A stretch of DNA of 64,000 nucleotides from Streptomyces barringtoniae (lineage in GTDB: Bacteria; Actinomycetota; Actinomycetes; Streptomycetales; Streptomycetaceae). The notes beneath the pieces were generated by a model, which worked only from the letters and a program-made list of their open reading frames with translations, was not told where the DNA came from and ran no database searches. The translations under genes and the position numbers were made by a program. Below are positions 9,024 through 17,123 of the stretch, piece by piece. Every line of letters begins with the position of its first letter. The stretch's first letter is position 1. The stretch spans positions 248,001-312,000 of the forward strand of contig NZ_JAJHNP010000001.1 in the NCBI RefSeq assembly GCF_020819595.1. Reading direction: 5' to 3'.

Positions 9024-10043
9024 TCAGACCTGCCGCCACGCCTCCAGGGCCAGGCCCGGCTCGTCCTTCCGCCGGGTCAGCAGGAGTTGGTCCGTGGACG
9101 GGGACAACGTTGCCGCCGCCACCCGGCCGTCCGCGTCCGTGGTGAGGGACACCGTCGCGTCCACGGGCAGCCGCGGGCCCGACTCGGTCCACCAGGCGCC
9201 CGCCGACTCCAGTTCGCTCGGGTAGGCGGCGAAGGCGACGCGGCCGCTCGCCGCGCGCTGGGCGAGCAGGGTGCAGTCGTGGCCGTCGAGCTCGCAGCGG
9301 ACCGCCGAGACCGGGCCGGTACCGGCCGCGGGCAGCAAGGTGACCGGTTTGCCGCCGGGGCGCCAGGCGCACAGGTCGCCGCCGGGGTCCGTGTAGAAGA
9401 GCGTCGTGCTGTCGGGGGACGTGGCGAGGGCGTAGAGGGTGCCCGGGCGGACCGGGGTGCGCAGGGTTTCCGCCAGGACCGGCCCGGTGCCCGCCTTCTC
9501 CTGGCGCCAGTACAGGATCCCGTCGGGAATGGCCGCGTACAGCTCGACACGGCCGGACTCCCCCGTCACCGCCGCCAGGCCGTCCTGCACCTTGCTGCCC
9601 CTGAGATCCAGCCAGGGTTCCCAGCCGCCCTTCTCCTTCTGCGCGACCATGTGCACCCCGCCGCCGTCGTTGCGGACGAACACATGGGCGCGGCCCTGGG
9701 CGTCGACGGCGACGGCCGGCGTGCCGGACCGGTCGCCGCCCCGCTTCCTCGGGTGGCCGATCGGGTTCCAGTCCAGCGCCGCGAGGTGCGGCCGGAAGTG
9801 CGTGGAGTGCACCAGGCCGGACTCGCCCGGCAACGTCGGCCGCCAGGAGACCAGGTGCGTGTATCCGTCGGCGCCCTGGCCGACCGCGAGCACGGGGTGC
9901 AGTTTCTGGTCGCCGCCCACCCTGCGGGGGGTGGTCCAGGGGCCGCCGGGTTCGCGCTCCGCCCGGCACAGGACGGCCTCGCCCGACAGCTGGTAGACAC
10001 TGAGCCGGCCGTCTCGGCCGCGCAGAAGCCAGTCGCCGTTCAC
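9024..10043 (-). CDS. Beta-propeller-like protein of unknown function
   Basis: A 339-residue protein built of recurring beta-strand blocks of about 45-55 residues, each with Gly/Asp turns and Trp residues (for example the segments GDWLLRGRDGRL, GRAHVFVRNDGGG and GGDLCAWRPGG). This resembles a PLL-type or other six- to seven-bladed propeller. No signal peptide is seen, so it is probably cytoplasmic. No catalytic motif is evident; a binding role is plausible. It is first in a two-gene minus-strand unit with the gene at 8621-9016. Confidence 0.7.
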   Translation of the reverse strand: MNGDWLLRGRDGRLSVYQLSGEAVLCRAEREPGGPWTTPRRVGGDQKLHPVLAVGQGADGYTHLVSWRPTLPGESGLVHSTHFRPHLAALDWNPIGHPRKRGGDRSGTPAVAVDAQGRAHVFVRNDGGGVHMVAQKEKGGWEPWLDLRGSKVQDGLAAVTGESGRVELYAAIPDGILYWRQEKAGTGPVLAETLRTPVRPGTLYALATSPDSTTLFYTDPGGDLCAWRPGGKPVTLLPAAGTGPVSAVRCELDGHDCTLLAQRAASGRVAFAAYPSELESAGAWWTESGPRLPVDATVSLTTDADGRVAAATLSPSTDQLLLTRRKDEPGLALEAWRQV

Positions 10044-10090
10044 CGGTTCACTCTAGCCCCGGGCCCTGTGTACACCCTCGCCGCCCCTGG

Positions 10091-11143
10091 TCACAGCCGC
10101 TTCGCACTGCGGAACAGCCCGGCGTAGAAACCGTTTCCGTCGAGACGCGAGACACCGCCCTGGTCGCCGATCGTGGGGCCGTTCTGCTCCTTGCGGCTGG
10201 AGATGAAGACCTTGTGACCCTCGGTGTCCGGGCCGAGGTAGATCGCCGAGTGGTCCATGTGGTTGCCGGTGCGGTGGTCCATCTTGAAGAACAGCAGATC
10301 GCCCGGCTGGAGGACGTCGATGTTCTGCGGCCGCACGTACCAGGGGCTCGGGCCCTGCAGCTTGATGATGTCCACGCCCTCCTTGCCGCGGGCCATGCCG
10401 TCGGCGGTGCGCGGCAGCCCGTCGCCGTGGTCGTTGTCGGACATCAGCGGGTAGCGGGCCCGGTAGCCGTAGACCAGGCGCAGATAGCCGGAGCAGTCCA
10501 CGGCGCGCAGCCGGTCCTGCTGCGGGTACTCGGTGACGCCGTCCCGGAAGGTGTACGGGATGCCCAGGTAGTCGTAGAAGTCGGTCTGCTCGTAGCGGTC
10601 GACTCCGTCGGCCTTGAGGGGGCCGTAGGTGGCGTGCCCCGCGTACTGGATGCCCTGGTCGTCCTTCTTGACCGGCGCGCCCACGACGTACTGGAAGGCG
10701 AACGCGAAGACGTCGTCCTCCTCGCTGCCGTAGTACTGCTTGAACCAGTCCTTGAACCACTGCTGCTTCTCGGCGCCCTCGGTCCAGGCCTCCGGCATGA
10801 GGCGGACCCAGTCGTCGGTGACCACCTTGGTGGTGGTGTTGGCCGGTTCGCTGAAGGTGCGGGTCGGGCCCTTGAGGGTGGCGGTGCGGGCGCCGTCCGT
10901 GAAGGTGGCGATGACCGCGCCCTTGCCGTCGCGCAGCACCGAGCGCGCCGGGTTGTTCAGCCGTTCCCAGGTCTGCTTGCCGGTCGCCCCGCCCGAGCTG
11001 TGCAGGTTCTCGGTGATGGTCTGGGCGGCCGGGAGCTTCGCCTGCTGGTCCTTGCGCAGTTCGTAGGTGAAGTAGGCACTGCCCGCGAGCAGCGCCAGGA
11101 CCGTCACCGTGTGGACGACCGGGCGGCCTTTGCGCTTCGGCAT
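10091..11143 (-). CDS. NlpC/P60-family peptidase with N-terminal membrane anchor
   Basis: Predicted extracytoplasmic cysteine peptidase, 350 residues. A basic N-terminus and one hydrophobic segment (about 8-26) give a signal anchor, followed by a long unassigned region. The NlpC/P60 domain (about 205-345) shows the catalytic Cys in AVDCSGYLR, a LQPGDLLFF motif and the catalytic His in MDHSAIYLG. The family typically cleaves gamma-D-glutamyl bonds. As the last gene of the CapA-sensor-CapB-CapC cluster it may trim or release a gamma-glutamyl polymer, as PgdS does in Bacillus; that role is inferred from context. Confidence 0.85.
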   Translation of the reverse strand: MPKRKGRPVVHTVTVLALLAGSAYFTYELRKDQQAKLPAAQTITENLHSSGGATGKQTWERLNNPARSVLRDGKGAVIATFTDGARTATLKGPTRTFSEPANTTTKVVTDDWVRLMPEAWTEGAEKQQWFKDWFKQYYGSEEDDVFAFAFQYVVGAPVKKDDQGIQYAGHATYGPLKADGVDRYEQTDFYDYLGIPYTFRDGVTEYPQQDRLRAVDCSGYLRLVYGYRARYPLMSDNDHGDGLPRTADGMARGKEGVDIIKLQGPSPWYVRPQNIDVLQPGDLLFFKMDHRTGNHMDHSAIYLGPDTEGHKVFISSRKEQNGPTIGDQGGVSRLDGNGFYAGLFRSAKRL

Positions 11144-11180
11144 GGTGGGGGCTCCAGGAATGCGTCGGATACGGACGGGG

Positions 11181-11663
11181 TCAGGCGGACGGCATGGCGC
11201 CCAGGAGGATGCCGGCGGTCAGCACCACATAGGTGGCGAGGGTGACCGTGCCGACGGACAGCAGGGTCGCGCCCTTGGGCTGGCGGACCAGCTGGTAGCC
11301 GACCAGGCCCGGGACGATGAAGCCGAGCGTCTGGTTGGCGTACAGCAGCGGGAACTCCATCTGCAGCACGATGATCACGGTGGCCTGGATCAGCACACCG
11401 CTGAGCACGACGGCCGCGAAGAGCCGCTTGCCGTACAGGATCACGAACTTCTGCAGGAGCAGCGTGGCGAGGTACGTCAGCACGGTCACACCGACGACGA
11501 GGGCGGCGCGCTGGAGGTCCTCGATGAGCGTGAGCGCGAGCCAGCCCGGAGTGATCATGCCGCCCGGCGACAGGTTGGTCGTCAGGTAGCACATGAGCGA
11601 GAACATCAGGCCCAGGCCGATGCCGATCGCGGCGATCTCGGGGGTGAGGACGGAGGGGATCAA
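11181..11663 (-). CDS. capC: CapC/PgsC-type poly-gamma-glutamate biosynthesis membrane protein
   Basis: Small polytopic membrane protein (160 residues, about four to five hydrophobic helices) of the CapC/PgsC family, which partners CapB in gamma-glutamyl polymer synthesis. The sequence begins IPSVLTPEIAAIGIGLGLMF, ideal for the family. The start is TTG at 11663: AGGAGA lies eight bases upstream and the TTG overlaps the CapB stop (TTGA). A GTG at 11687 is in frame but falls inside capB without a binding site. The overlap implies coupled translation and a CapB-CapC complex. Confidence 0.9.
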   Translation of the reverse strand: MIPSVLTPEIAAIGIGLGLMFSLMCYLTTNLSPGGMITPGWLALTLIEDLQRAALVVGVTVLTYLATLLLQKFVILYGKRLFAAVVLSGVLIQATVIIVLQMEFPLLYANQTLGFIVPGLVGYQLVRQPKGATLLSVGTVTLATYVVLTAGILLGAMPSA

Positions 11664-13285
11664 CGCTGTTCTCCTGGGCTGTGCCACTGCTGGCTGTCGT
11701 CGGCGGAAGGCTGGGGCGGGAGGCGGGGCTCGAACAGCCCGCGGGGCCGGTGCGGTCCGGCTGCCGGGCCGCTGTCGGCGGGTGCCTGCGGCAGGGCGGG
11801 GGCGGCCGGGCCGCCGTGCTGCGTCGGCCGCGGCTCGGTCCCGGTGTCGTACGCGTACGGCTGGTCGTCCCCGGCCCGGGGTACCGGATCCCGGTGCGGG
11901 TGGGGGTGTACGGCGTCCCGCTGCACGGGGATCTGCGGGACGTACGGCTGCTGGTGCGCGTAGCGCGCCTCGTACGCCTCCGGGTAGCGCTGGTAGGGGT
12001 CGATGCGGGGCACGTACAGCTGCATCGTCTCGACGTGCTCGACCACGGCGGGTGCCGCTTCGGTCCGGCCCGCCGGGGCGGCGGCCGCCGGTTCGTCGGC
12101 GCTCTCGTCCGGTGGCAGTTCGGCGAGGTGCTCCAGCAGGATCTCACCCTGGCCGTGGATGTTGCCGATCGCGACCATCGACGAGTCCGCGCCGAGCATG
12201 TCCAGCATCCTGCCCATGAACTCCTCGGGGTCGCGCTTGTCGCCGCCGAGGTCCACGGCGCGCGAGCGGAACTCGGCGGGGATCGCGTCGATGGCGGACT
12301 TGGCCGGGTGGCCGATGACGAAGACCCGCTCGGGGTCGAGGTCGGGGATGATCTCGCCCATCTGCCCGTTGCGTTCGACGCGGTCGGGGCGGCAGTTGAT
12401 GACCACGTTGAGCGGGCGGTGGATGGCGCCGAGGTCGAGCAGCTGGTTGATGTTCATCAGCGTCGACTCGGGGTCGTTGGCGGCGAAGACGTTGGCGAAG
12501 CGCAGCTTCTTGCCCTCGGGCGTCAGATAGCGCTCGACGGACAGGACACCGGGGTCCGGCGGGGCGTCGTACATGCCCTGCAGGGCCGTCTCCCGGTCCA
12601 CGCCGAGGAGTTCGGCGACGGCGAGGGCGATGGCCACGTTCTCCTTGAAGGTGAACCAGCTGAACCCGCGCAGCTCCTCGTCGGTCACCGTCTCCGGATC
12701 GGCGTAGACGAGCTTGCAGTTACGCGAGTCCGCCTCCTCCTGGAGGATGTGGAAGCGGTCCTTCTCGGCGGTGACGCAGATGCCGTCCTCGGGCATCGAG
12801 CGGGACAGCGAGCGCGCCACGTCGTCCAGGGTGGGTCCCATCTCGGCGAGGTGGTCCTCGCGGACGTTGCACAGCACGCCGATGGTGGAGCGGATCAGTT
12901 TGGACTGATTGATCTCCTGCAGGGCCGGCATGACGGCCATGCACTCGATGACCAGCGCGTCCGGCTTGTACGCGGCGGCACGCCGCACGATGCCGATCTG
13001 CTCGACCACGTTGGCGATGCCGAACTTGCGGTAGACCGGCTCCTCGGTGGCGTCCGGGTGGATGAACCGGGCCGCGGTGCCGGTGGTCTTGGCGACGGTG
13101 ACCAGGTCGCCGCCGCGCAGGGCGCCCGCGCACAGCCGGGTGATGGAGGACTTGCCGCGGATGCCGTTGACCAGGACGCGGGTGGGGATGTGGTCCAGGC
13201 TGGTGAAGTGCCGCCGCTGTTCCACGACGCCGGCGACGAGCAGTATCGCGCAGCCGACCAGCAGCACGGTATAGAGGAAGAACAC
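11660..13285 (-). CDS. capB: CapB/PgsB-type poly-gamma-glutamate synthase (Mur ligase-like)
   Basis: ATP-dependent amide ligase (541 residues) related to Mur ligases and folyl-polyglutamate synthase. An N-terminal membrane helix (about 1-21) is followed by the P-loop region NGIRGKSSITRL (about residues 40-52) and Mur-ligase-like segments such as CNVREDHLAEMG and NVFAANDPEST. The catalytic part ends near residue 400. The last 140 residues are low-complexity and rich in Pro, Tyr, His and Gln, unlike Bacillus PgsB. The GTG start has AGGAA nine bases upstream and lies seven bases after the sensor-like gene's stop. The polymer (glutamate or another gamma-linked residue) is not proven. Confidence 0.9.
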   Translation of the reverse strand: MFFLYTVLLVGCAILLVAGVVEQRRHFTSLDHIPTRVLVNGIRGKSSITRLCAGALRGGDLVTVAKTTGTAARFIHPDATEEPVYRKFGIANVVEQIGIVRRAAAYKPDALVIECMAVMPALQEINQSKLIRSTIGVLCNVREDHLAEMGPTLDDVARSLSRSMPEDGICVTAEKDRFHILQEEADSRNCKLVYADPETVTDEELRGFSWFTFKENVAIALAVAELLGVDRETALQGMYDAPPDPGVLSVERYLTPEGKKLRFANVFAANDPESTLMNINQLLDLGAIHRPLNVVINCRPDRVERNGQMGEIIPDLDPERVFVIGHPAKSAIDAIPAEFRSRAVDLGGDKRDPEEFMGRMLDMLGADSSMVAIGNIHGQGEILLEHLAELPPDESADEPAAAAPAGRTEAAPAVVEHVETMQLYVPRIDPYQRYPEAYEARYAHQQPYVPQIPVQRDAVHPHPHRDPVPRAGDDQPYAYDTGTEPRPTQHGGPAAPALPQAPADSGPAAGPHRPRGLFEPRLPPQPSADDSQQWHSPGEQR

Positions 13286-13291
13286 GGGTGA

Positions 13292-15703
13292 TCAGTTCCT
13301 TGTGTACTGCTGGGGCGGGTACTGCTGCGACGGGTACGGCTCCGGGCGCGACGGCGGTGCGTACGGCTCCGCGTGCGACGGCGGTGCGTTCTGCTCCGGC
13401 GGGTCCTGGTGCGGTGCGGAGGGCCGGGGCGGCGGGGTGCGGCGGGGCTGCTGGCGGCGCTGGTCCTGCAGTTGCTGCCGGATGAGCTCCAGGGAGCGGG
13501 TGACGGCGCCGACCTCGTCGTGGTGCTGCGGGAAGAGCACGTTCTTGCGGTCGCCTCCGGCGAGGGCCTCGGCCCGGTCGGCGAGGGCGCGCAGCGGACG
13601 GGCGACGACGATGTGCAGCCAGCCCAGGCAGGCGACGGCCGCGGCGGCACCGAGCAGACCGGCGAGGACGGTGCGGTTCTGGGCGTCGAACTCCGGGATG
13701 GCCAGCCGGTCGACGGGCTGCCAGCTGACCACGCTGAAGTGGAGCGACTCGGCCGAGCCGCCGCCGGAGAACGGCGCTGCGGCGGCGATCCGCAGCCCGT
13801 TCCCGCGGTAGAGCAGGCCATTGGGCTGCGGCTTCTTGCCGAGTCGCTGGGCGCTGGCCTCGACCAGGTCCTCCAGGTGCTGGTCGGGCAGCGCCTGGAA
13901 GGCGAGGAAGCCGGTGTTTCCGGCGATGACCTCCTGCCGGTCGTCCACGAGCCGGACCACGCCGAGGCCGGGCCGGGTCAGCAGCGCGTTGAGGAACTCG
14001 ACGCGGAACTCGCCGACCAGCTGGCCCCCGTTGCGGCCGGGGATCTCGGCCGCGGCGACGACCACGGGCTCCTTGCCGCCGCGGCCCAGCAGCCGCAGGG
14101 GCCTGCCGGAGACGCGGTCGGACTGGATCACCTTGGGCTTCTTGCCCTCGCGGACCTGGATGGCGCCGGAGGAGTCGACGACGTAGAGGGAGCGGTAGCG
14201 CTTGTTCTCGTTGTAGGTGTGCTCCAGCACCGTCTCCATGGCCTGGGGCGAGGTCTTGTCCCCGATCAGGGAGGCGACCGACTGCAGGTCGGCGTCGCCC
14301 TCGTTGAGCGCGCGGCGCACCCGGTCGCTGAGCGTGTCGGTGCGTTCGCGCTGGTCGTTGACGAGCTGCCGGGGCACCTCGGCGGTGTTGTCGGCCCGGT
14401 TGAACAGCAGCATCAGCGGTGCGGCCCAGGCCAGCAGCAGCACGGCGCAGACCGCGAGGAGGGCACGCGTGCCCACCCGGCGCACCCCGCGCGGGCGTTC
14501 GGCCGGTCCGGTGGCCTCGGCGCTCTCGCCGAGCAGTTGCCGGCGCAGCCGTTCCAGGGCGACGCCGATGCGGTGCGCCTCGCCGTAGCCGGGGACGGTG
14601 ACCGGCCGGGTCAGATCGCCGCGGGTGAGCCGGCGGGATTCCAGGAACAGCCGGATGAGCGGGCGCTGCACGGTGCCCAGCAGCACGGCCACCGCCAGCG
14701 CGCCGACGACGAGCAGGGCACCGCCCGCCGCCAGTCCGAACACCGGGGAGCCTGCATGGCCGGACTCCTCCGTCACCTTGACCATGGCCACCACGGACAG
14801 CCCGAGTCCGGTGGCGGTGGTGGTCTCGCCGGGTTCGGCCGCGGCGAGCGTGGCGTATCCGGCGACGGGCCGGTCGCCGAGCAGCTCGCCGCCGAGGAGG
14901 CTGCCGCTGACGCCCTGGTAACCGCCGCTGCCGGGTTCCTTGCTGCTGCGCGGATCCCGCTGCGCCCGGCGGGCGGCCTGCTCGGCGAAGTCCTTCAACT
15001 GCTTGCGGGAGGCCGTGATGTCCTTGCGGTCGGCGCTGTTGCGCGCCGACTCGGGTTCTGCGATGCCGTCGCTGCTGAGGATCGTGCCGCCCGCGTCGAC
15101 CACGGCGATGGAGCGGAACTGGCCGAGGCTGATGCCGGGGAACTTCAGGTTCCGGGAGGCCACCAGCAGCAGTTGCGGCTTGCCCGGCCAGGTCAGCAGC
15201 CCGAAGGACAGCAGGCGTACCTCGCCGTTCTTCTGCCGGACCATGCGCGGGGCCAGCCCGTCCTCGCCGCTGAGCAAGGAGAGGTCCACGGAGGTGAGCG
15301 GCACCGTCTCGCCGCGGGCCGCGACCAGCTTGCCCGTGCGGACCTCCACTACGGCGGTGCCCATCCACTTCTCGTAGGTGCTGCCGAGCTTGTCGAGGAC
15401 GGCGTCGCCGGAGACGGGCTGTCCGGCGCTGAACAGCGCGGCGGAGCGGGTGACGTCGGTGACGGACTCGTCGATGGAGGCGCGCAGCGCGACGGCGCCG
15501 TCCTCCGCGAAGTGCTGCTGGGAGGTCAGCACCGCCTTCGGCACGCCGGTGTCGTCGACGCGGCCCAGGACGAGTGCCGTGATGCCGGCGAGCGTCAGCA
15601 GCAGCGCCGAGAGGACCGCGATCGGCGGGCGGATGCCTCCGATCAGCGACATGTCGGCTCGGCGGCGGGCTCGATGCTGCCGCGCCGGGGGCGGTGACGC
15701 CAC
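13292..15703 (-). CDS. Membrane protein with two sensor-HAMP-like modules and no output domain
   Basis: 803 residues. The layout is: basic N-terminus, helix (about 25-47), extracytoplasmic sensor-like region (about 50-320), helix (about 325-350), HAMP-like segment (RPLIRLFLESRRLTRGDL), a second helix (about 425-447), a second extracytoplasmic region (about 450-635), a further helix (about 655-675) and a second HAMP-like segment (RPLRALADRAEALAGGD). The C-terminus is a Pro/Gln/Tyr-rich tail. No kinase, cyclase, methyl-accepting or phosphatase motif is present. The GTG at 15703 has GAGAGGA seven bases upstream; the ATG at 15652 lacks a binding site. It lies between capA and capB, so a structural or regulatory role in the capsule machine is likely. 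Confidence 0.75.
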   Translation of the reverse strand: MASPPPARQHRARRRADMSLIGGIRPPIAVLSALLLTLAGITALVLGRVDDTGVPKAVLTSQQHFAEDGAVALRASIDESVTDVTRSAALFSAGQPVSGDAVLDKLGSTYEKWMGTAVVEVRTGKLVAARGETVPLTSVDLSLLSGEDGLAPRMVRQKNGEVRLLSFGLLTWPGKPQLLLVASRNLKFPGISLGQFRSIAVVDAGGTILSSDGIAEPESARNSADRKDITASRKQLKDFAEQAARRAQRDPRSSKEPGSGGYQGVSGSLLGGELLGDRPVAGYATLAAAEPGETTTATGLGLSVVAMVKVTEESGHAGSPVFGLAAGGALLVVGALAVAVLLGTVQRPLIRLFLESRRLTRGDLTRPVTVPGYGEAHRIGVALERLRRQLLGESAEATGPAERPRGVRRVGTRALLAVCAVLLLAWAAPLMLLFNRADNTAEVPRQLVNDQRERTDTLSDRVRRALNEGDADLQSVASLIGDKTSPQAMETVLEHTYNENKRYRSLYVVDSSGAIQVREGKKPKVIQSDRVSGRPLRLLGRGGKEPVVVAAAEIPGRNGGQLVGEFRVEFLNALLTRPGLGVVRLVDDRQEVIAGNTGFLAFQALPDQHLEDLVEASAQRLGKKPQPNGLLYRGNGLRIAAAAPFSGGGSAESLHFSVVSWQPVDRLAIPEFDAQNRTVLAGLLGAAAAVACLGWLHIVVARPLRALADRAEALAGGDRKNVLFPQHHDEVGAVTRSLELIRQQLQDQRRQQPRRTPPPRPSAPHQDPPEQNAPPSHAEPYAPPSRPEPYPSQQYPPQQYTRN

Positions 15704-15882
15704 GGAAGGGTCCTCTCGTGAATACGGGCTCCGGGCGCGCCGAAAGTAAGAGCTCGCCCGGAAACCTCAGACAGGCAAGAGAGGGGTTAAGTTGCGGTAA
15801 GTCCGACGTGATCTGGGCAACATCGCGCAACCGTCGGACAAGTTCGGACAAATGCCTTGCCCATAAGGGGCGTTTCCGGCAT

Positions 15883-17103
15883 CTACTCGGGCAGCGGGGT
15901 GAGCGGCTTCAGCCCGTCCCCGGCCGCGCCGCGGTTCAGCAGGGTGCCCTCGGTGCGCTCGAAGGCCAGCCGCAGCCGGGCCCGCCGGGCCCCGGTGAGG
16001 CCGTGGTCGTCGCGCAGCGCGGCCGGCACGTCCAGCAGGCGGTAGTCCCGCACGTCGTCGCCGGTGTACGCGGCGGTGCCGCCGTCGCGGACGTTCTCGG
16101 CGTCCGGCGGGATCGTCAGCAGCGTCGGCTCGAAGCGCGGCCGGACGTCCCAGTGGCCCTTGCCCCGCTCGGTGAACGTGAACCAGGCGATCACGCCCTC
16201 CTCGGTCAGGCCCGTCGGCACCTCGTGCCGGGCGATCTGGTTGCCGAGGCCGTAGGAGATCCAGGTCCCGTCGACCTTCTCCATCGGCTCCACGACGTGC
16301 GCGTGATGGCCGATGACCAGGTTGATGCCGGTGTTCCGGGCGATCTGCCGGGCGAAGGAGAGCTGCGCGGCCGACGGCTCCGGATGGTGCTCGCGGCCCC
16401 AGTGCAGGGAGAGGATCACCACCTCGGCACCGGCCGTGCGGGCCCGCTGCTCGGCGGCCTTGATCCGGCCGAGATCCTGCTGGTTGGCCAGCCACGGCTT
16501 GTCCTTCGGGAGCCTGTGCGGCTCGTTGAAGCCGTAGGCGAAGGAGATCTGCGCGACCTTGACGCCCTTGACGTCCATGATCAGCGGGGTGCTCGCCTCC
16601 TTCGCGGTGCGGGCCGAGCCGGTGTGCTTCAGCCCGGCGGCGTCCAGTGCGTCCAGGGTGCGCTTCACGCCCTCGTAGCCGTGGTCGAGGGTGTGGTTGG
16701 AGGCGGTGGAACAGGTGTCGTAACCGATGTCCTTGATGGTCTTCGCCTGCTGCGGCGGCACCTGGAAGTCCGGGAAGCCCTCGAACGGGCCCCGCGCCGG
16801 GCCCATCACCGGCTCGAAGTGGCAGATCGCCAGGTCCGCCCCGCTGATCAGCGGCTTGATGCCGGCCATCATCGGCCCGAAGTCCAGCCCGTCCACGCCC
16901 TTGCCGGTGCGCTCGGCGTCCTTGCGGGCCTGGTCGACCAGTTCGGGGTGCATGAGGATGTCCCCGGCGGCCGCGACGGTGAAGGAACGCCCGCCGGCCG
17001 GGGCTCCGGCGTCGTCCGAGAGGAGTCCGCAGCCGGAGACGGCGGCGAGGAGGGAGAGCGGGGTCAGCAGGGACAGCAGGGTCCGGCTACGGCGTCTGTT
17101 CAC
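15883..17103 (-). CDS. capA: CapA/PgsA-type poly-gamma-glutamate protein, lipoprotein
   Basis: Metallophosphatase-fold CapA family protein, 406 residues, needed for polymer export or attachment in capsule systems. The N-terminus has a signal peptide with a lipobox (AVSGC), so it is membrane-anchored outside the cell. Family motifs seen are AAAGDILMH, CHFEPVMG, STASNHTLDHG, LSLHWGREHH and GHHAHVVEPME, which supply the His/Asp metal ligands. The GTG at 17103 sits right before the signal peptide; the GTG at 17142 would add 13 residues inside the divergent gene. A 179-base gap (15704-15882) without a clear terminator separates it from the sensor-like gene. Confidence 0.9.
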   Translation of the reverse strand: MNRRRSRTLLSLLTPLSLLAAVSGCGLLSDDAGAPAGGRSFTVAAAGDILMHPELVDQARKDAERTGKGVDGLDFGPMMAGIKPLISGADLAICHFEPVMGPARGPFEGFPDFQVPPQQAKTIKDIGYDTCSTASNHTLDHGYEGVKRTLDALDAAGLKHTGSARTAKEASTPLIMDVKGVKVAQISFAYGFNEPHRLPKDKPWLANQQDLGRIKAAEQRARTAGAEVVILSLHWGREHHPEPSAAQLSFARQIARNTGINLVIGHHAHVVEPMEKVDGTWISYGLGNQIARHEVPTGLTEEGVIAWFTFTERGKGHWDVRPRFEPTLLTIPPDAENVRDGGTAAYTGDDVRDYRLLDVPAALRDDHGLTGARRARLRLAFERTEGTLLNRGAAGDGLKPLTPLPE

Positions 17104-17123
17104 CGGGATATCTTGATACAACC
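17104..17123. promoter_or_regulatory. Twenty-base divergent promoter between capA and a secreted-protein gene
   Basis: Only 20 bases separate the two start codons. They contain the dyad TATC-TT-GATA (17109-17118), which provides a TANNNT-like element on either strand about nine bases from a start. Neither gene has a Shine-Dalgarno sequence, so two face-to-face leaderless transcripts are possible. Confidence 0.35.

Noticed and set aside
11664..11687. GTG start for capC at 11687
   Set aside because: No binding site; the TTG at 11663 has AGGAGA upstream and the typical family N-terminus.
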